A DNA stretch of 64,000 nt from Platynereis dumerilii (Eukaryota > Annelida > Polychaeta > Phyllodocida > Nereididae): contig JAPTHN010000006.1 of the NCBI GenBank assembly GCA_026936325.1, positions 33,139,849 through 33,203,848 on the forward strand, in the 5' to 3' direction. Made by a program: the position numbers and the translations under genes. Every line of letters starts with the position of its first letter. Position 1 is the first letter of the stretch. Of this stretch, positions 1 through 11,402 are shown piece by piece. Below the pieces are notes generated by a model, which made no database searches, was not told the DNA's origin, and saw nothing but the letters and a program-made list of their open reading frames with translations.

Positions 1-108
1 TTACGACACCATTCATTTTCGGTAGTCACGCGTGATGAGAAAAAAGTGCCAGGATCATATCAGGGGATATCTGAATTATTTATTTTGGTTGAACCACAAA
101 TATATTAT

Positions 109-302
109 CTTTGGGTCAGGGACGGACGCAGGGGGGGGGATGGGGGGGATGCATCCCCCCCCACCAGACCAAAATTTATATTTTTTCACATGTTAATTTT
201 ATCAGCGCGCTGTCGCGTTATGTCGCGAGCTATGTGTTCCGCTACGTGATAGCGCGATAGACCCCCCCACCGGAATTTTCTGGATCCCCCCCTGCTTTGG
301 GT
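109..302. mobile_element. hAT-type MITE (178 bp) with 8-bp target duplication
   Basis: A short non-autonomous insertion occupies 117-294. It begins CAGGG, ends CCCTG and is very rich in G runs on the left and C runs on the right. It is flanked by perfect 8-bp direct repeats CTTTGGGT (109-116 and 295-302), the target-site length of hAT transposons. It contains no transposase. Confidence 0.8.
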
Positions 303-1068
303 TGAACCATCTGTTTCACTCCTCGCATGTTTGCCATATATATATATGTAAGGGTCTGGGACCAGACACCTCGCTGCACTCGGTGAGCCGGTGGCTCTGT
401 CCTGTCTATAAATAAAAATCAAAAACATATTGCAGAATTATATTTTAAAACAGCATAGGTAAAATAGTGACTTAGGCCTACATATCTTCAATTTCATCAT
501 TTGATGGAGCATTACTAGTCTGCATGACTAGAGATCAAAGTCAATTACTGCAATTTCAATAAGTATGAGTTTCTGCAATAGGACAGTAAAACGTAGCAAA
601 TGTACTGGATGTGATTGGACAGTAAAACGTAGCAAATACTGGATGTGATTGGTTGAGACACTGAATTACGTACATGTCAAAAAACTAATTTGAATACCAT
701 AAAGACGTATATCAAGCACAGGAGACGTGCTTGTTGATGGCTAATCTTCTCTACAAGCCAAACTGAGCTGCTAGCGGGACAGATTTGTCATGAATAGGGG
801 AGTAATATTTCATTTATACACAGAAGCATGAAACTTGGCACATCCTACCATTAATTCATGGACCTGTCCGACCATCACGCTCAAACTACAGCATCCCTCC
901 TCACACAAATTTCCATACAAGTTACTAATGTTCTTGACAAGGTTTTAGGCCATCTGTCATCTCAAATTTCACGATGTATTGCGCCTGCAGCATCTCTTCC
1001 AAATTTCACACTTCTCCCCTTCATGGCCATGCAGACATTTTATTCATCTTTCTCTGCCTACTGCTTTA
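303..1068. other. Unassigned stretch with a short tandem duplication
   Basis: No gene was recognised. Two adjacent copies of a 34-36 bp unit lie at 581-616 and 617-650. A segment near 800-845 (cap-like text 'agaagcatgaaacttgg') recurs in inverted orientation near 13050-13090, so part of this stretch is dispersed repeat. Confidence 0.4.
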
Positions 1069-3234
1069 CCGGCAGACAGGGCCGGATTTAGATAAGGATG
1101 GGCCCTAGGCCAAGACACTTGGGGGGGCCCCTGACTATGCGAGGCCCAAGGGGCCGAAGCCCAGTAGGCCGGGGGTCTGGGGGCCGCTGTAGGCCCCCTG
1201 AAGCTGAAGGTTTTTAGGTGGCTGGAAATGAATTCTTAGTAGTTTTAAGGGTCATCTTATCTATAATAATGTTAGTGCCAAACAAGATATTTTCCTGGTG
1301 ATAATTATTTATTATTTCACAGACCATTTAACTTAATAGTTAAAATTGCTTGAAATTACACAGCCAGAATTTGAAGATGTTAACCAACAAGTGAATGTTT
1401 GGGTTGAAATTTACAAGGTTAAATAATGTATCTGTAAGATTATGAAAATTAAAGATAGATTCGCCATTGTTGAGTAAAAAGTAATTAGTTGATTAATGTC
1501 TGACACAACAATGTTCTCAGTATGAAGCACAAGGTAAATTACTTCGTTAAATGTTAGAACTATTTGTCTCTGTATGATTATCTAATTATAAAAGTCTAAG
1601 TTATAACAATGCATTCCAGAGAATAATAAGTCAAATTTCAAATCAACGTTCTTAGTATGAAGCAAAAAAATAAATCAATAAGTCAAATGTCAGAAGACTC
1701 AGAACAATTTTCTTAGTATGATTATAGAAGTCTAAGATAGAATAGAGCATTGCACCATGTATTGCAGAGCAGAAAAAAGTACTTGACATAGAAGCCTGTA
1801 GCATGTGCAGGGAAAGTAACATTTACCTGGATACCATTGATTTAAAGAAGTTTCTTTCTGGGTTTTTTTCCATTGAAAATTTGTCAATTATATATTGAGT
1901 GTCGATGTCAAGCAACAGGCAGATTTAATTGCCAGTAAAGATAGTGAATAGTGTATAATTTTTCCTGGCGAATTGTTGATCTCAAGTGACTTTTCACTCT
2001 TGTGAGAGTAGAAAATGATCTCTCACCCTCACAATTTGCCACAGGGATGTAAATTCTACTTAGTAGGGCCCTCTGACTTTCAAGGGCTCACAGTGCCGCT
2101 CACTGATTTGGAGGATCCCCTCCATCTAGCGTCTACAAGGGCCTCCTGGTTTTGCCACTTTGGAGGGCCCACTGACTCTAGAGTCAAGAGGGACCCTCCA
2201 TTTTGCACAAGTTTATTTGATGTTCAAAGCCTTTGTCTACAAGGGCCCACTAGTTTTGCCTCTTTAGGTGGCCCGATGACTTTGGAGGGCCCACTGACTC
2301 AAGAGGGACCCTCCAGTTTGCACAAGTTTATTTGACTTTCAAGCCTTTGTCATCAAGGGCCTACTAGTTTTGCCTCTTTTGGGGCCCGATGACTTTGGAG
2401 GGCCCACTGACTCAAGAGGGACCCTCCATTTTGCACAAGTTTATTTGACGTTGAAAGCCTTTGTCTACAAGGGCCCACTAGTTTTGCCGCTTTGGGGGGC
2501 CAGATGACTTTGGAGGGCCCACTGACTCAGGAGGGGCCCCTCCATCTTGCATTTATTTGACGCACAAAACATGTGTCTACAAGGGCCAACTAGTTTTACA
2601 GCTTTGGGAGGGGGGCCTGATGACTTTGGATAGCCCACTGACTCAGGAGGGGCCCCCTTCATCTAGCTTACTGACTCTGGAGGGGCCCCCTCCGTTTCTG
2701 ATTTATTGTACACACTAAGTGTGCATCCACAAGGGCCCACTGGTTTTGCCACATTGTGAGGCCCAATGACTTTGTGGGTCGCACTGACTCAGGAGGGGCC
2801 CCCTCCATCTAGCATTTCTGTACGCACTAAGCTTGTGCCTACAAGGGCCCACTGGTTTTGCTGCTTTGGAGGGCCCACTAACTCAGGAGGGGCCTCGTTC
2901 ATCTAGCGTTTCTTTTACACACCAAGTATCATTTAAAAGGGCCCACTGGTTTTGCCGCTTAGGGGCACAATGACTTTGGGGGCCAACTGACTTTGGGGGC
3001 CCACCTACTTTGGGGGCCCTCTTGACTTTGGAGGGCCCTCTCCATGTGTTTCTACTGGGGGCCACTGACTGCAACTATGCAATGTTGTTCAATTTCTGTG
3101 TAGGTGCAATGTATACGCGACATACGTGCGCCGCGTGTACGCGTGATTTTGAATGCAGTGGCCCCCCCTAAAGGCAGTGGGCCCTAGGCCGATGGCCTAC
3201 TCGGCCTATGGGGAAATCCGGCACTGCCGGCAGA
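1069..3234. mobile_element. Non-autonomous hAT-type transposon, 2150 bp, with 8-bp TSD
   Basis: The element spans 1077-3226. Its ends match as inverted repeats: CAGGGCCGGATTT on the left and AAATCCGGCACTG on the right, followed inward by GGGCCCTAGGCC-like sequence on both sides. Perfect 8-bp direct repeats CCGGCAGA flank it (1069-1076 and 3227-3234). End sequence and TSD length fit the hAT superfamily. The interior has no transposase reading frame; it holds AT-rich sequence (1200-2040) and a minisatellite (about 2055-3070). Confidence 0.9.
2055..3070. repeat. Minisatellite of about 96-143 bp units inside the hAT element
   Basis: About eight degenerate units each carry 'gggcccactgactc', 'gttttgcc' and 'gactttggagggccc' blocks. 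The 'gttttgcc' block recurs near 2149, 2251, 2367, 2480, 2590, 2733, 2851 and 2947, so spacing is about 96-143 bp. GGGCCC-type words echo the element's own subterminal sequence. Small ORFs across it are by-products of the repeat. Confidence 0.8.
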
Positions 3235-4499
3235 TGGCACCACTGCTTGGCCCTATAGTGCAGTAGCTTAACATATAATTGTTCACTTTTATGGTAAAAG
3301 CACCAAATTTTGCATATAGGTACTTTTTAGTATGCTGTTTCAGGAACAATGGAGTACCAGAAGATATCTGGCCCGGAACGGCCACCATCTTGGATTTAAA
3401 AATGGCCGCCAGTATTTTGCTATTTTCGCTTTATCTCAACCATTTCTGAAGATAGAGGGTTGATATTTGGCCAAAACATGTATTTACAGGTATCTTTCGA
3501 TATCATATTCACTTTTTGTAAATACTTTGGCCATATGGCGGCCATGTTGAATTTAAAGATGGCCGCCACCATTTTTGCTATTTTCTCCTTATCTCGACCA
3601 GTTCTGTAGATAGAATGATGAAATTTGGGTAAAAAATGTATTTTAAGATACTTTTTGATATTATAATCAATTTATTTTAATTATTCCACCATAGTGGCGG
3701 CCATCTTGGATTTTAAAATGGCCACCGCTGTTTTGCTAAATTTTCTCTTTATCTCAACTGTTTTCATAGATATAGAGATGATATTCAGCCAAGTCATTCA
3801 TTTTATGATATATTTTGATATCATGATCACTTTTTGTCAATCAGTTTGCCATAATGGTGGCCATGTTGGATTTAAAGATGGCCACCACCATTAATGTTAT
3901 TTTCGCTTTATCCCGACTGTTTCTGCAGATAGAAAGATGATATTTGGTCAAAACATGTATTTTCAGATATATTTTGATATCATAATCACTTTGTGTTAAC
4001 ATTTCTGTCATAGTAGTGGCCATCTTGGATTTTAAAATGGCTGCCGACACTTTTGCTATTCTAGTTTTCCTTAGTTTGACCATTTCTTGAGATAGAGAGT
4101 TTGTACTTGGCCAAAACATGTATTTTAAGTTATATTTTGATATCACAATAATTTTGTAGTACTCGTAGTAATTGAACTCAAAGATGACAACCACCATTTC
4201 AAATAGTTTATAATGCAGACTAGTATTTTAATTCTCAGATAAATTACCATAGGCATATGATGGCAGAGATGGCCTACTCTGTTATATTGCTGTGATATGG
4301 TTTCAGAAATTTAAATGCCTTAACATCAGTTCTTCAGGACGCAGAGGGATGGAGACTTTCAATTGATATTGATTCTCTTGACTGGATTGTTCCTTGAAAG
4401 TTTGTTTGCATTATTCCAGATAGTTACCCAGGGATTCCACCTCTCTGCAACAAAGTAATCTTTAGGGAAGGTCATTTTGTACTTAAAATCGTCAAATAT

Positions 4500-6130
4500 A
4501 TTTTCAGTGATGGACCTTTACCAATCACATGAGCAATCTAACAAGTTTGTGAAAAATTATGGAGCCACAGACTTCTTGACAATATATCAGCATTTCGAAG
4601 TGGACAGCCATAGTTCTGGAAGTCTTAAGGTTAATTTATGAATCTGAAGATCTGTCCATGTGCTTAAGATCTGGTCACTCTCACTATGAGGAGTCTGTTT
4701 ATTTGAGACTCCCTTTGTCCCGGATGTCTGATTGCTGTGTTCGAAGACATGGGCAATTCATGCCAGTTGTAAGATCATCTATGGACTCTGGTGAGAGACA
4801 TTATGGGTCATATGCTTCTAAAATACTGCAGAAAAGGAAACAGCATGTTAATAAAATCATGAAGAAAATATGAACTAATTGTCCTGCTTAATTAATCCCA
4901 TTGCAGAAAAACTGAAAAATCATCCTTGCCACTGGATGCATCCAGGAGAAACCAGATATTTTCTTGTTTTTTTACTGCATGTAAGACTGACAAAGACGAT
5001 CTGCACATGTTATTTTCACATGAGAACCAATGCGAATCAACAGCTCTTTCGTCAGCAGGTGTATTAAAACCATGGCAATATAAAGCAAGATTAAGACTTA
5101 CCAAAAAGTCAGAACCCCTACAAATTTAACAATTCGAGCAACAATGAAGAGCTATATCTGTTTGTGTCTGAGAACTAATGAATATTTATGTGGGTGCACA
5201 ACAGTAATATGTCGTTTGCACAACAGTAATATGTCGCTTCGACAAAGGACAGATTGCAAAAGGCCTGGAAGTAGGTGACCTGTCTTAATTGTTTCAACCA
5301 TAAACACAAGTGGAGGCAGATTCACGCTTGATGCTGCCAATGCACATGATGCAGAAAAGCAGGATTACCAGATGACAGTAGGCCTACTCCAGGTGTGCCT
5401 TGGATCCTGATGAAGTTGTGTTGTTAGTTGCCTTTTTCACAAGCTACTGTTGAGAGAGATTGGATTTTGCATTTAATGGTGCAGTCGATCAGCGAAGTAA
5501 GAGCCACATCACTCCTGACAGTCCTGTTCTTTCACAGGCTCAGATGTGATAAAACATCACTTTTGCAGGGGCAGAGAAATTACTGCATGAGAAACTTAGT
5601 TTGTGTGTAGAGATAAAACATCAGTTTTTGTTGCTATTATGTATGGTACAAACTCAATGTACAATTGTACATGTATGAGGTTTTCTGACATATTGAGTCT
5701 TTTGCTGTTCTTCACTGCTCGAAGACATGAGCACTCAAGTCTAGTTGGTAACGAGGCCAACAAAGGCTTTTGCCCATGGTTCTTACAAAGAATACGCCAG
5801 CACATGTTGTCGTCATTCAATATCTTAAAATGCCAATTTCCAGGCTGCACTTAGACAAGTTTTAATCGCCAATCCAGTTACGTTGATAGAATACAGATGG
5901 AAACACAGTGCACAAGGCTGGGCTCCACATTGGACAGATCTGGCCGAAGCTTGGAAGGCATGTTATGGCCTGATATGCATTATTTGGTGGCTTCAAGAAG
6001 CTTGTTGAAAATCTTTGCAAATGCTTCAAAGTTAGTCTCAAGTGTGCATCACAGTGTTCCTGCTTTGCTAGCTATGCTGTACGGAAAACAGACCATCTAG
6101 TACAGTTTGTGCCTATATTTTTAGGCAGTT
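4500..6130 (+). pseudogene. Decayed transposon ORF with EADxR and DxDxVVLxVAFF motifs
   Basis: No long frame is open, but ordered fragments look like one ancient protein on the plus strand. They are LDASRRNQIFSCFFTACKT (about 4930), VEADSRLML (5310), DPDEVVLLVAFF (5403) and GWAPHWTDLAEAWKAC (about 5916). From memory, this order of an EADTR motif, a DTDVVVLAV motif and a C-terminal GW...C region is typical of a transposon-borne ORF family common in cnidarians, fishes and sea urchins. The acidic motif pair resembles the FEN1/PIN nuclease pattern, which is inference. It carries many breaks. Its place between the inverted arms suggests it was that element's own gene. Confidence 0.45.
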
Positions 6131-7098
6131 AAATTAAATATCTTAACAATTGACCAGATTTTTTTTTTGAAAAATCATATTAACAAACACATGATGTGCA
6201 TCATGCATTGATGATGCACTTTTTTCAGGGCTGAAATTGTCACTGAATGTACAGAATTAGCTTTCTTTGAAGATGTATGTTACACCATATTATATATTAC
6301 TCTAACTACTATAATTTTTATTAACATGGCTGCCTTTGCATGGCCTAATCAATTAATTATTGAGATTATAAAAATCATAATTCATAAGGCATCAATGACT
6401 TTATTCATAGGCGAGCCTTAATAAATAGAAACATGGATACTAATGTAAAATGCACTGATTTGTACAATTTAACAATGAGACATGTTTTGGCCAAGTATAA
6501 ACAAGCTAAGGAAAATAAGAATAAAGAGGTGGCAGCCATTTTAAAATCCAAGATGGCCACTACCATGGCAGAAGTATTTACACAAACTGATAATGATATC
6601 AAAATATATCTAAAAATACACGTTTTGACCAAATATCATCTTTCTATCTGCAGAAACGGTTGGGATAAAGCGAAAATGACAAAAATAGTGGCGGCCATCT
6701 TTAAGTCCAAGATGGCCACCATTATGGCAAAATGATTGACACAAAGTGATCATGATATCAAAATATATCATAAAATGAATGACTTGGCCAAATATCATCT
6801 CTATATCTCTAAAAATAGTTGAGATAAAGAGAAAATTTAGCAAAACAGCGGTGGCCTTTTTAAAATCCAAGATGGCCGCCACATGTCAAAATAATTAACA
6901 TAAAGTGATTATAATATCAAAATATATCTTTAAATACATGTTTTGACCAAATTTCATCATTCTATCTACAGAAATGGTCAAGATAAAGAGAAAATAGCAA
7001 AAATGGCGACGGCCATCTTTAAATCCAACATGGCCGCCATATGGACAAACTATTTACAAAAAGTAAATTTGATATCGAAAAATAACTTAAAATACATG

Positions 7099-7890
7099 TG
7101 TTATCTCCAGTGTACACTGTCAATAATAATTTCATCAATTTCTAATGATTATGTTGTTCTCAATTTCATACAATCATTTGTTGTTCAATGTTTTCAATTT
7201 TGATTAATGTGTTGGTTGTAACTAGTGGTTAACAGTTACAAAGTGTCAACATGTTAGCTTCCACAACACCCTTCACTGTACATTTCCTTTAGTATGTTTA
7301 ACAGCTATCTTGTTAGGGCAAACATACAAATGTGTTGTGGTTAATTTCAATTTCCTAACTGGCATTCAGCTAATATCTTTGAGAGAATATTCAACATGGT
7401 TTAAATACTTGTCAATTCATGGATGAAAAAGGTTAGTTTCATTAATTTATTTTGTATTAGATATTATGTTATCTTATATTTGTACAACCTACATGCAAGT
7501 AATATTTACAGTATTTCTAATATAGGCCTACATGTACATGAACAGTAGATTCATGCTATTAGATTTTCTTGCTTGTTCATTTACACTGTAACATGTATGT
7601 AAGCTTGTCTTTAGTTAGTTAGTTTTTATCAGTTCTTAATACCCACTTTCAGATGCCACTTTGATACCTTGTGCGCCAGAGTTTAACCGTTTTACAGTGG
7701 TCCAAAGATTTGTAAGTTTAATTAAATATATTGTCAATTTAGTTCATTTCTTCACAATTCAGCCACCATTATAGTTACAAGGTAACTTATTGTGTTTTCT
7801 TATTTTGTACACAGATTCACCAAACAACTACTTTTGCGTTGAATAAACTTGGATGAAACCAACTACGTATTTTTATCTCTGTGCGCAACA
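7099..7890 (+). repeat. 5' LTR of the BEL/Pao element
   Basis: 792 bp starting TGTTATCTCC and ending GCGCAACA. It matches 10220-11011 almost base for base. An AATAAA word lies near its 3' end ('gttgaataaacttgg', about 7841). No primer-binding site could be assigned in the sequence that follows. Confidence 0.95.
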
Positions 7891-7916
7891 GTGAATAAAT
7901 CTAAAGAACCGACAAC

Positions 7917-10058
7917 ATGGGTGACAAAGAGGAACTGAAGCAAAAGCGGAGTTCGCAGAAGGCTGTGGTCACGAGATTCCGGAATGCTGTGGACCGTTAC
8001 ATTATCGAGGAAGACATCCCAGAAGTGAAATCACACCTTGATAAACTCAAAGATGCCTTCGCGAAATTCAAGACAACTCATGATGCCTACCTTGACCTGC
8101 TTACAGAAGAACCTGAAATTGAAGACGCAGATAAGTACCTTGACGAAGTTCAAAAACCATACCTTGAAATTTTCAAATCAGCTAAAAACTTTGTAAGACA
8201 ATCTGAATCTTCTGCTGATGATAAGAAGTTGCTTGAAAGGAAAACTGAACCTCCTTCAACTGATCAGTCAGCTTTGCTTTCCCTTGTTAATCAACCAGCA
8301 GTAACCCTTGAAAATTTCGATGGTGATCCACTACGTTACAATACATTCTTTGCTGTCTTTGATGAACTTGTCGGAAATACAAATGTCAATGATGCTCTGA
8401 AACTTAGCAGATTGCTTCAATATACGTCTAAAGGAGCCAATAATGCTATTCGCCACTGTAGCTTGTTGAGTGGTTCTGAAGGCTATGAGCAAGCTCGTCA
8501 AATACTGAAGCAGCGTTTTGGTAATGCTCATCTCATTTCCGATTGCATAATCAAGAGTTTGAGATCAGGAAAGTCTGTCAAGTCCCCTTCAGATCTTCAG
8601 CAACTCGCAGATGATCTTCGTAATTATTATGCTGTGCTTTCTTCTTTGAACAAGCTGCCCGAAATCGACACTCAAATGTGCATAGTTGAAATTATGAAAC
8701 GTCTTCCAGATGGTCTTCAAGAAAAGTGGAGAGAACAAGCTCTGAAAATTAAATCAATGACTGATTCTTATCCCAGCTTTGAAAAATTTGTTGAATTTGT
8801 AACTAGAAAATCAGATAATGCTAATGATCCCATTTATGGCTCTGCGTTCAAATCTTCAACTACATCACATTCATCCGTTCAATCTTCAAGCAAGGTCAGC
8901 TCGTCGTTTTCAACTTCTGCCCAAGATGTTCAGCCACGCACGATATACACTTGTAAAGCTTGTGGTGAGAATCACAAGCTCTTCTATTGCCAAACCTTCA
9001 AAGATATGCGACCTGTTCAGCGTTTGGAGTTTGTACGTGAGCATCAATTATGTGAAAATTGTCTGATGGATAATCACTTAGTATCTGATTGTAAAAGGCC
9101 AACAGTTTGTACAGTTCCTGGTTGTGGTGCCAAGCACACCAAATTTATTCATGTAAATTCTGGAAATGTTGATCAAGCTCAAGTTAATGTTAGCAATGTG
9201 CAAGTTAATGAGGCACAAGTATACACAGCTAGCAGTCAAAGTTGTAATTCTGAAGTTAGTTTACCTGTTGTTCCTGTGAGAGTTGAGGGCATGGTGCATA
9301 CTTCAGCTTTGTTGGATACTGCTTCAACAAATACATTCTGTTCGCGTGAGCTAGTCAAATCAGCATTCTTATCAGGCAAAATTACCAACTACTCCTTGAA
9401 TACTTTGAGTAAGTCAGGTGAAGACAGGAGTACCATGGTAGTTGATATGTATGTCAATTCAAAATTTCATTGTCCAGTTGTACATCTTACAAATGTTTAT
9501 GTTGTGGATCAGATTCCTTCAAAGGTACATGATGTTGATGTAACAAAGTTCAAGCATCTAAAAGACTTGTCTGATTATGTAGCTAAGTCCAATGCGGATA
9601 TTTTGATAGGTCAAGATAATCATGAATTGTTGATCCCTAGAGAGACAAGAGTTGGTAGAAATGATGAGCCTTTTGCAATTAGAACTTCACTTGGTTGGTC
9701 TATTTGTGGGCCAACGAAGAGATGTAGATCTAAAAATTCAAATCCCCAAGGTGTGTCATCCAATGTTATTAGCATCGAACCATGTACAGCTGATGATCAG
9801 ATTGTGAAGCCCAGTGTCAAGTTGAAGAGTGACCTTGAAATTAATGATGTTCAAATTGGTGAAGTCAAGTCTTCCATTGTAAATGTTGAATATGATTTTA
9901 CGAGGTCAATGACCTCAGTTCGAGATCTTGATCTGTTGTCTAGTCAAGTTCAATCACATGAAGTTAGATCAGCTGATCAAGGTAGCCTTAGCAGGCAAGT
10001 TAAGCCAAGGTGTAAAACTAAAAGAACTGTCAGACATTCTGGTCAATATGTAACTTGA
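7917..10058 (+). CDS. BEL/Pao Gag with fused aspartic protease, 713 aa
   Basis: This is the only open frame of the LTR element. The first ~340 residues fit the BEL Gag region (DUF1759-like), with a coiled, charged N-terminus. A cysteine/histidine cluster at about residues 346-416 (CKACGENHKLFYC, then CENCLMDNH and CTVPGCGAKH) is the nucleocapsid-type zinc-binding region. LLDTAST near residue 465 is the retroviral-type aspartic protease active site. LIGQDNHELLIP (about 562) and TSLGWSICGPT (about 590) are hallmarks of the DUF1758 protease region of BEL/Pao polyproteins. The frame stops before any polymerase domain, 161 bp upstream of the 3' LTR. The start is the first ATG after the 5' LTR. Confidence 0.93.
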   Translation: MGDKEELKQKRSSQKAVVTRFRNAVDRYIIEEDIPEVKSHLDKLKDAFAKFKTTHDAYLDLLTEEPEIEDADKYLDEVQKPYLEIFKSAKNFVRQSESSADDKKLLERKTEPPSTDQSALLSLVNQPAVTLENFDGDPLRYNTFFAVFDELVGNTNVNDALKLSRLLQYTSKGANNAIRHCSLLSGSEGYEQARQILKQRFGNAHLISDCIIKSLRSGKSVKSPSDLQQLADDLRNYYAVLSSLNKLPEIDTQMCIVEIMKRLPDGLQEKWREQALKIKSMTDSYPSFEKFVEFVTRKSDNANDPIYGSAFKSSTTSHSSVQSSSKVSSSFSTSAQDVQPRTIYTCKACGENHKLFYCQTFKDMRPVQRLEFVREHQLCENCLMDNHLVSDCKRPTVCTVPGCGAKHTKFIHVNSGNVDQAQVNVSNVQVNEAQVYTASSQSCNSEVSLPVVPVRVEGMVHTSALLDTASTNTFCSRELVKSAFLSGKITNYSLNTLSKSGEDRSTMVVDMYVNSKFHCPVVHLTNVYVVDQIPSKVHDVDVTKFKHLKDLSDYVAKSNADILIGQDNHELLIPRETRVGRNDEPFAIRTSLGWSICGPTKRCRSKNSNPQGVSSNVISIEPCTADDQIVKPSVKLKSDLEINDVQIGEVKSSIVNVEYDFTRSMTSVRDLDLLSSQVQSHEVRSADQGSLSRQVKPRCKTKRTVRHSGQYVT

Positions 10059-10208
10059 TGCACTTTTTCATGTATGTGTTAACTCATGGACTACTGACAT
10101 TGCTTACAATTCCAATTCATTGTATTACATACTTGTAATTATTTTCATGCTGTACTAATTTGTATATTACTTGCTGTATTTGAAGATGTTTGAATCCATA
10201 AAGGTTTC

Positions 10209-10219
10209 AAGGTGGGGAG
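10209..10219 (+). other. Polypurine tract of the BEL/Pao element
   Basis: The purine-rich run 'aaggtggggag' sits directly against the 3' LTR, the expected position of the plus-strand priming site. Confidence 0.7.
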
Positions 10220-11011
10220 TGTTATCTCCAGTGTACACTGTCAATAATAATTTCATCAATTTCTAATGATTATGTTGTTCTCAATTTCATACAATCATTT
10301 GTTGTTCAATGTTTTCAATTTTGATTAATGTGTTGGTTGTAACTAGTGGTTAACAGTTACAAAGTGTCAACATGTTAGCTTCCACAACACCCTTCACTGT
10401 ACATTTCCTTTAGTATGTTTAACAGCTATCTTGTTAGGGCAAACATACAAATGTGTTGTAGTTAATTTCAATTTCCTAACTGGCATTCAGCTAATATCTT
10501 TGAGAGAATATTCAACATGGTTTAAATACTTGTCAATTCATGGATGAAAAAGGTTAGTTTCATTAATTTATTTTGTATTAGATATTATGTTATCTTATAT
10601 TTGTACAACCTACATGCAAGTAATATTTACAGTATTTCTAATATAGGCCTACATGTACATGAACAGTAGATTCATGCTATTAGATTTTCTTGCTTGTTCA
10701 TTTACACTGTAACATGTATGTAAGCTTGTCTTTAGTTAGTTAGTTTTTATCAGTTCTAAATACCCACTTTCAGATGCCACTTTGATACCTTGTGCGCCAG
10801 AGTTTAACCGTTTTACAGTGGTCCAAAGATTTGTAAGTTTAATTAAATATATTGTCAATTTAGTTCATTTCTTCACAATTCAGCCACCATTATAGTTACA
10901 AGGTAACTTACTGTGTTTTCTTATTTTGTACACAGATTCACCAAACAACTACTTTTGCGTTGAATAAACTTGGATGAAACCAACTACGTATTTTTATCTC
11001 TGTGCGCAACA
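10220..11011 (+). repeat. 3' LTR of the BEL/Pao element
   Basis: 792 bp, near-identical to 7099-7890, with the same TG and CA ends. The sequence after it resumes the right arm of the inverted-repeat transposon. Confidence 0.95.
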
Positions 11012-11241
11012 ACATGTTTTGGCCAAATATCATCTCTCTATCTTCAGAAATGGTTGAGATAAAGGGAAAATAGCAAAATTTTGGCGGCCATTTTTAAATC
11101 CAAGATGGCGGCCGTTCCGGGCCAGATATCTTCTGGTACTCCATTGTTCCTGAAAGAGCATATTCAAAAGTACCGATATGCAAAATTTGGTGCTTTTACC
11201 ATAAAAGTGAACAATCGGTTGGTATTTTGGGGTTAAGCCAA

Positions 11242-11402
11242 TCTGGGATCCACGGCATTTCATGACCTTAGGTAGCTAGTACCGCTTTCTGTGATTTGAT
11301 TGGTCGAGAGAACAATGTAATCAACATCCGCTCATTCACAATTGCTTTGTGACGTCACTCACTACTTGCTTGTCCACTGATATGTGGACAGGGACGAGTC
11401 AG
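11242..11402 (-). repeat. Solitary reverse copy of the 165-bp TGACGTCA-bearing module
   Basis: Read on the minus strand, this stretch matches 26885-27056, 32813-32976 and 36286-36465. Shared words include 'ccacatatcagtggac', 'tgacgtcac' and 'ctcgaccaatca'. The other three copies lie upstream of the acidic paralogues; this one stands alone, which suggests the module began as a dispersed repeat. Confidence 0.75.

Larger units (their letters stand above)
7094..11016 (+). mobile_element. BEL/Pao LTR retrotransposon, Gag-protease only (7099-11011)
   Basis: A complete LTR-to-LTR insertion of 3913 bp. The two LTRs are 792 bp each, start TG, end CA and differ at about three positions by eye, so the insertion is young. 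A perfect 5-bp target duplication ACATG flanks it (7094-7098 and 11012-11016). The single internal frame encodes a BEL-type Gag and aspartic protease. I see no reverse transcriptase, RNase H or integrase, so this copy looks non-autonomous. It lies inside the right arm of the older inverted-repeat transposon. Confidence 0.93.
3250..11230. mobile_element. Large inverted-repeat (foldback-like) DNA transposon, interrupted by a BEL element
   Basis: Two arms are inverted copies. The left arm (about 3250-4200) and right arm (about 6420-7098 continued at 11012-11230) each hold five units of about 157 bp. Every unit has a core of the type 'gccatcttggattt' followed by 'aaaatggccgcc'. The outer ends match in inverted orientation around 'attgttcacttttatgg'. 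The middle (4200-6420) carries a decayed reading frame. A BEL/Pao element sits in the right arm. The TIR ends and target duplication are not resolved, so the superfamily is unassigned. Confidence 0.75.

Noticed and set aside
2015-3074. Small ORFs with 'GPP' repeats
   Set aside because: Translations of the GGGCCC minisatellite within the hAT element.
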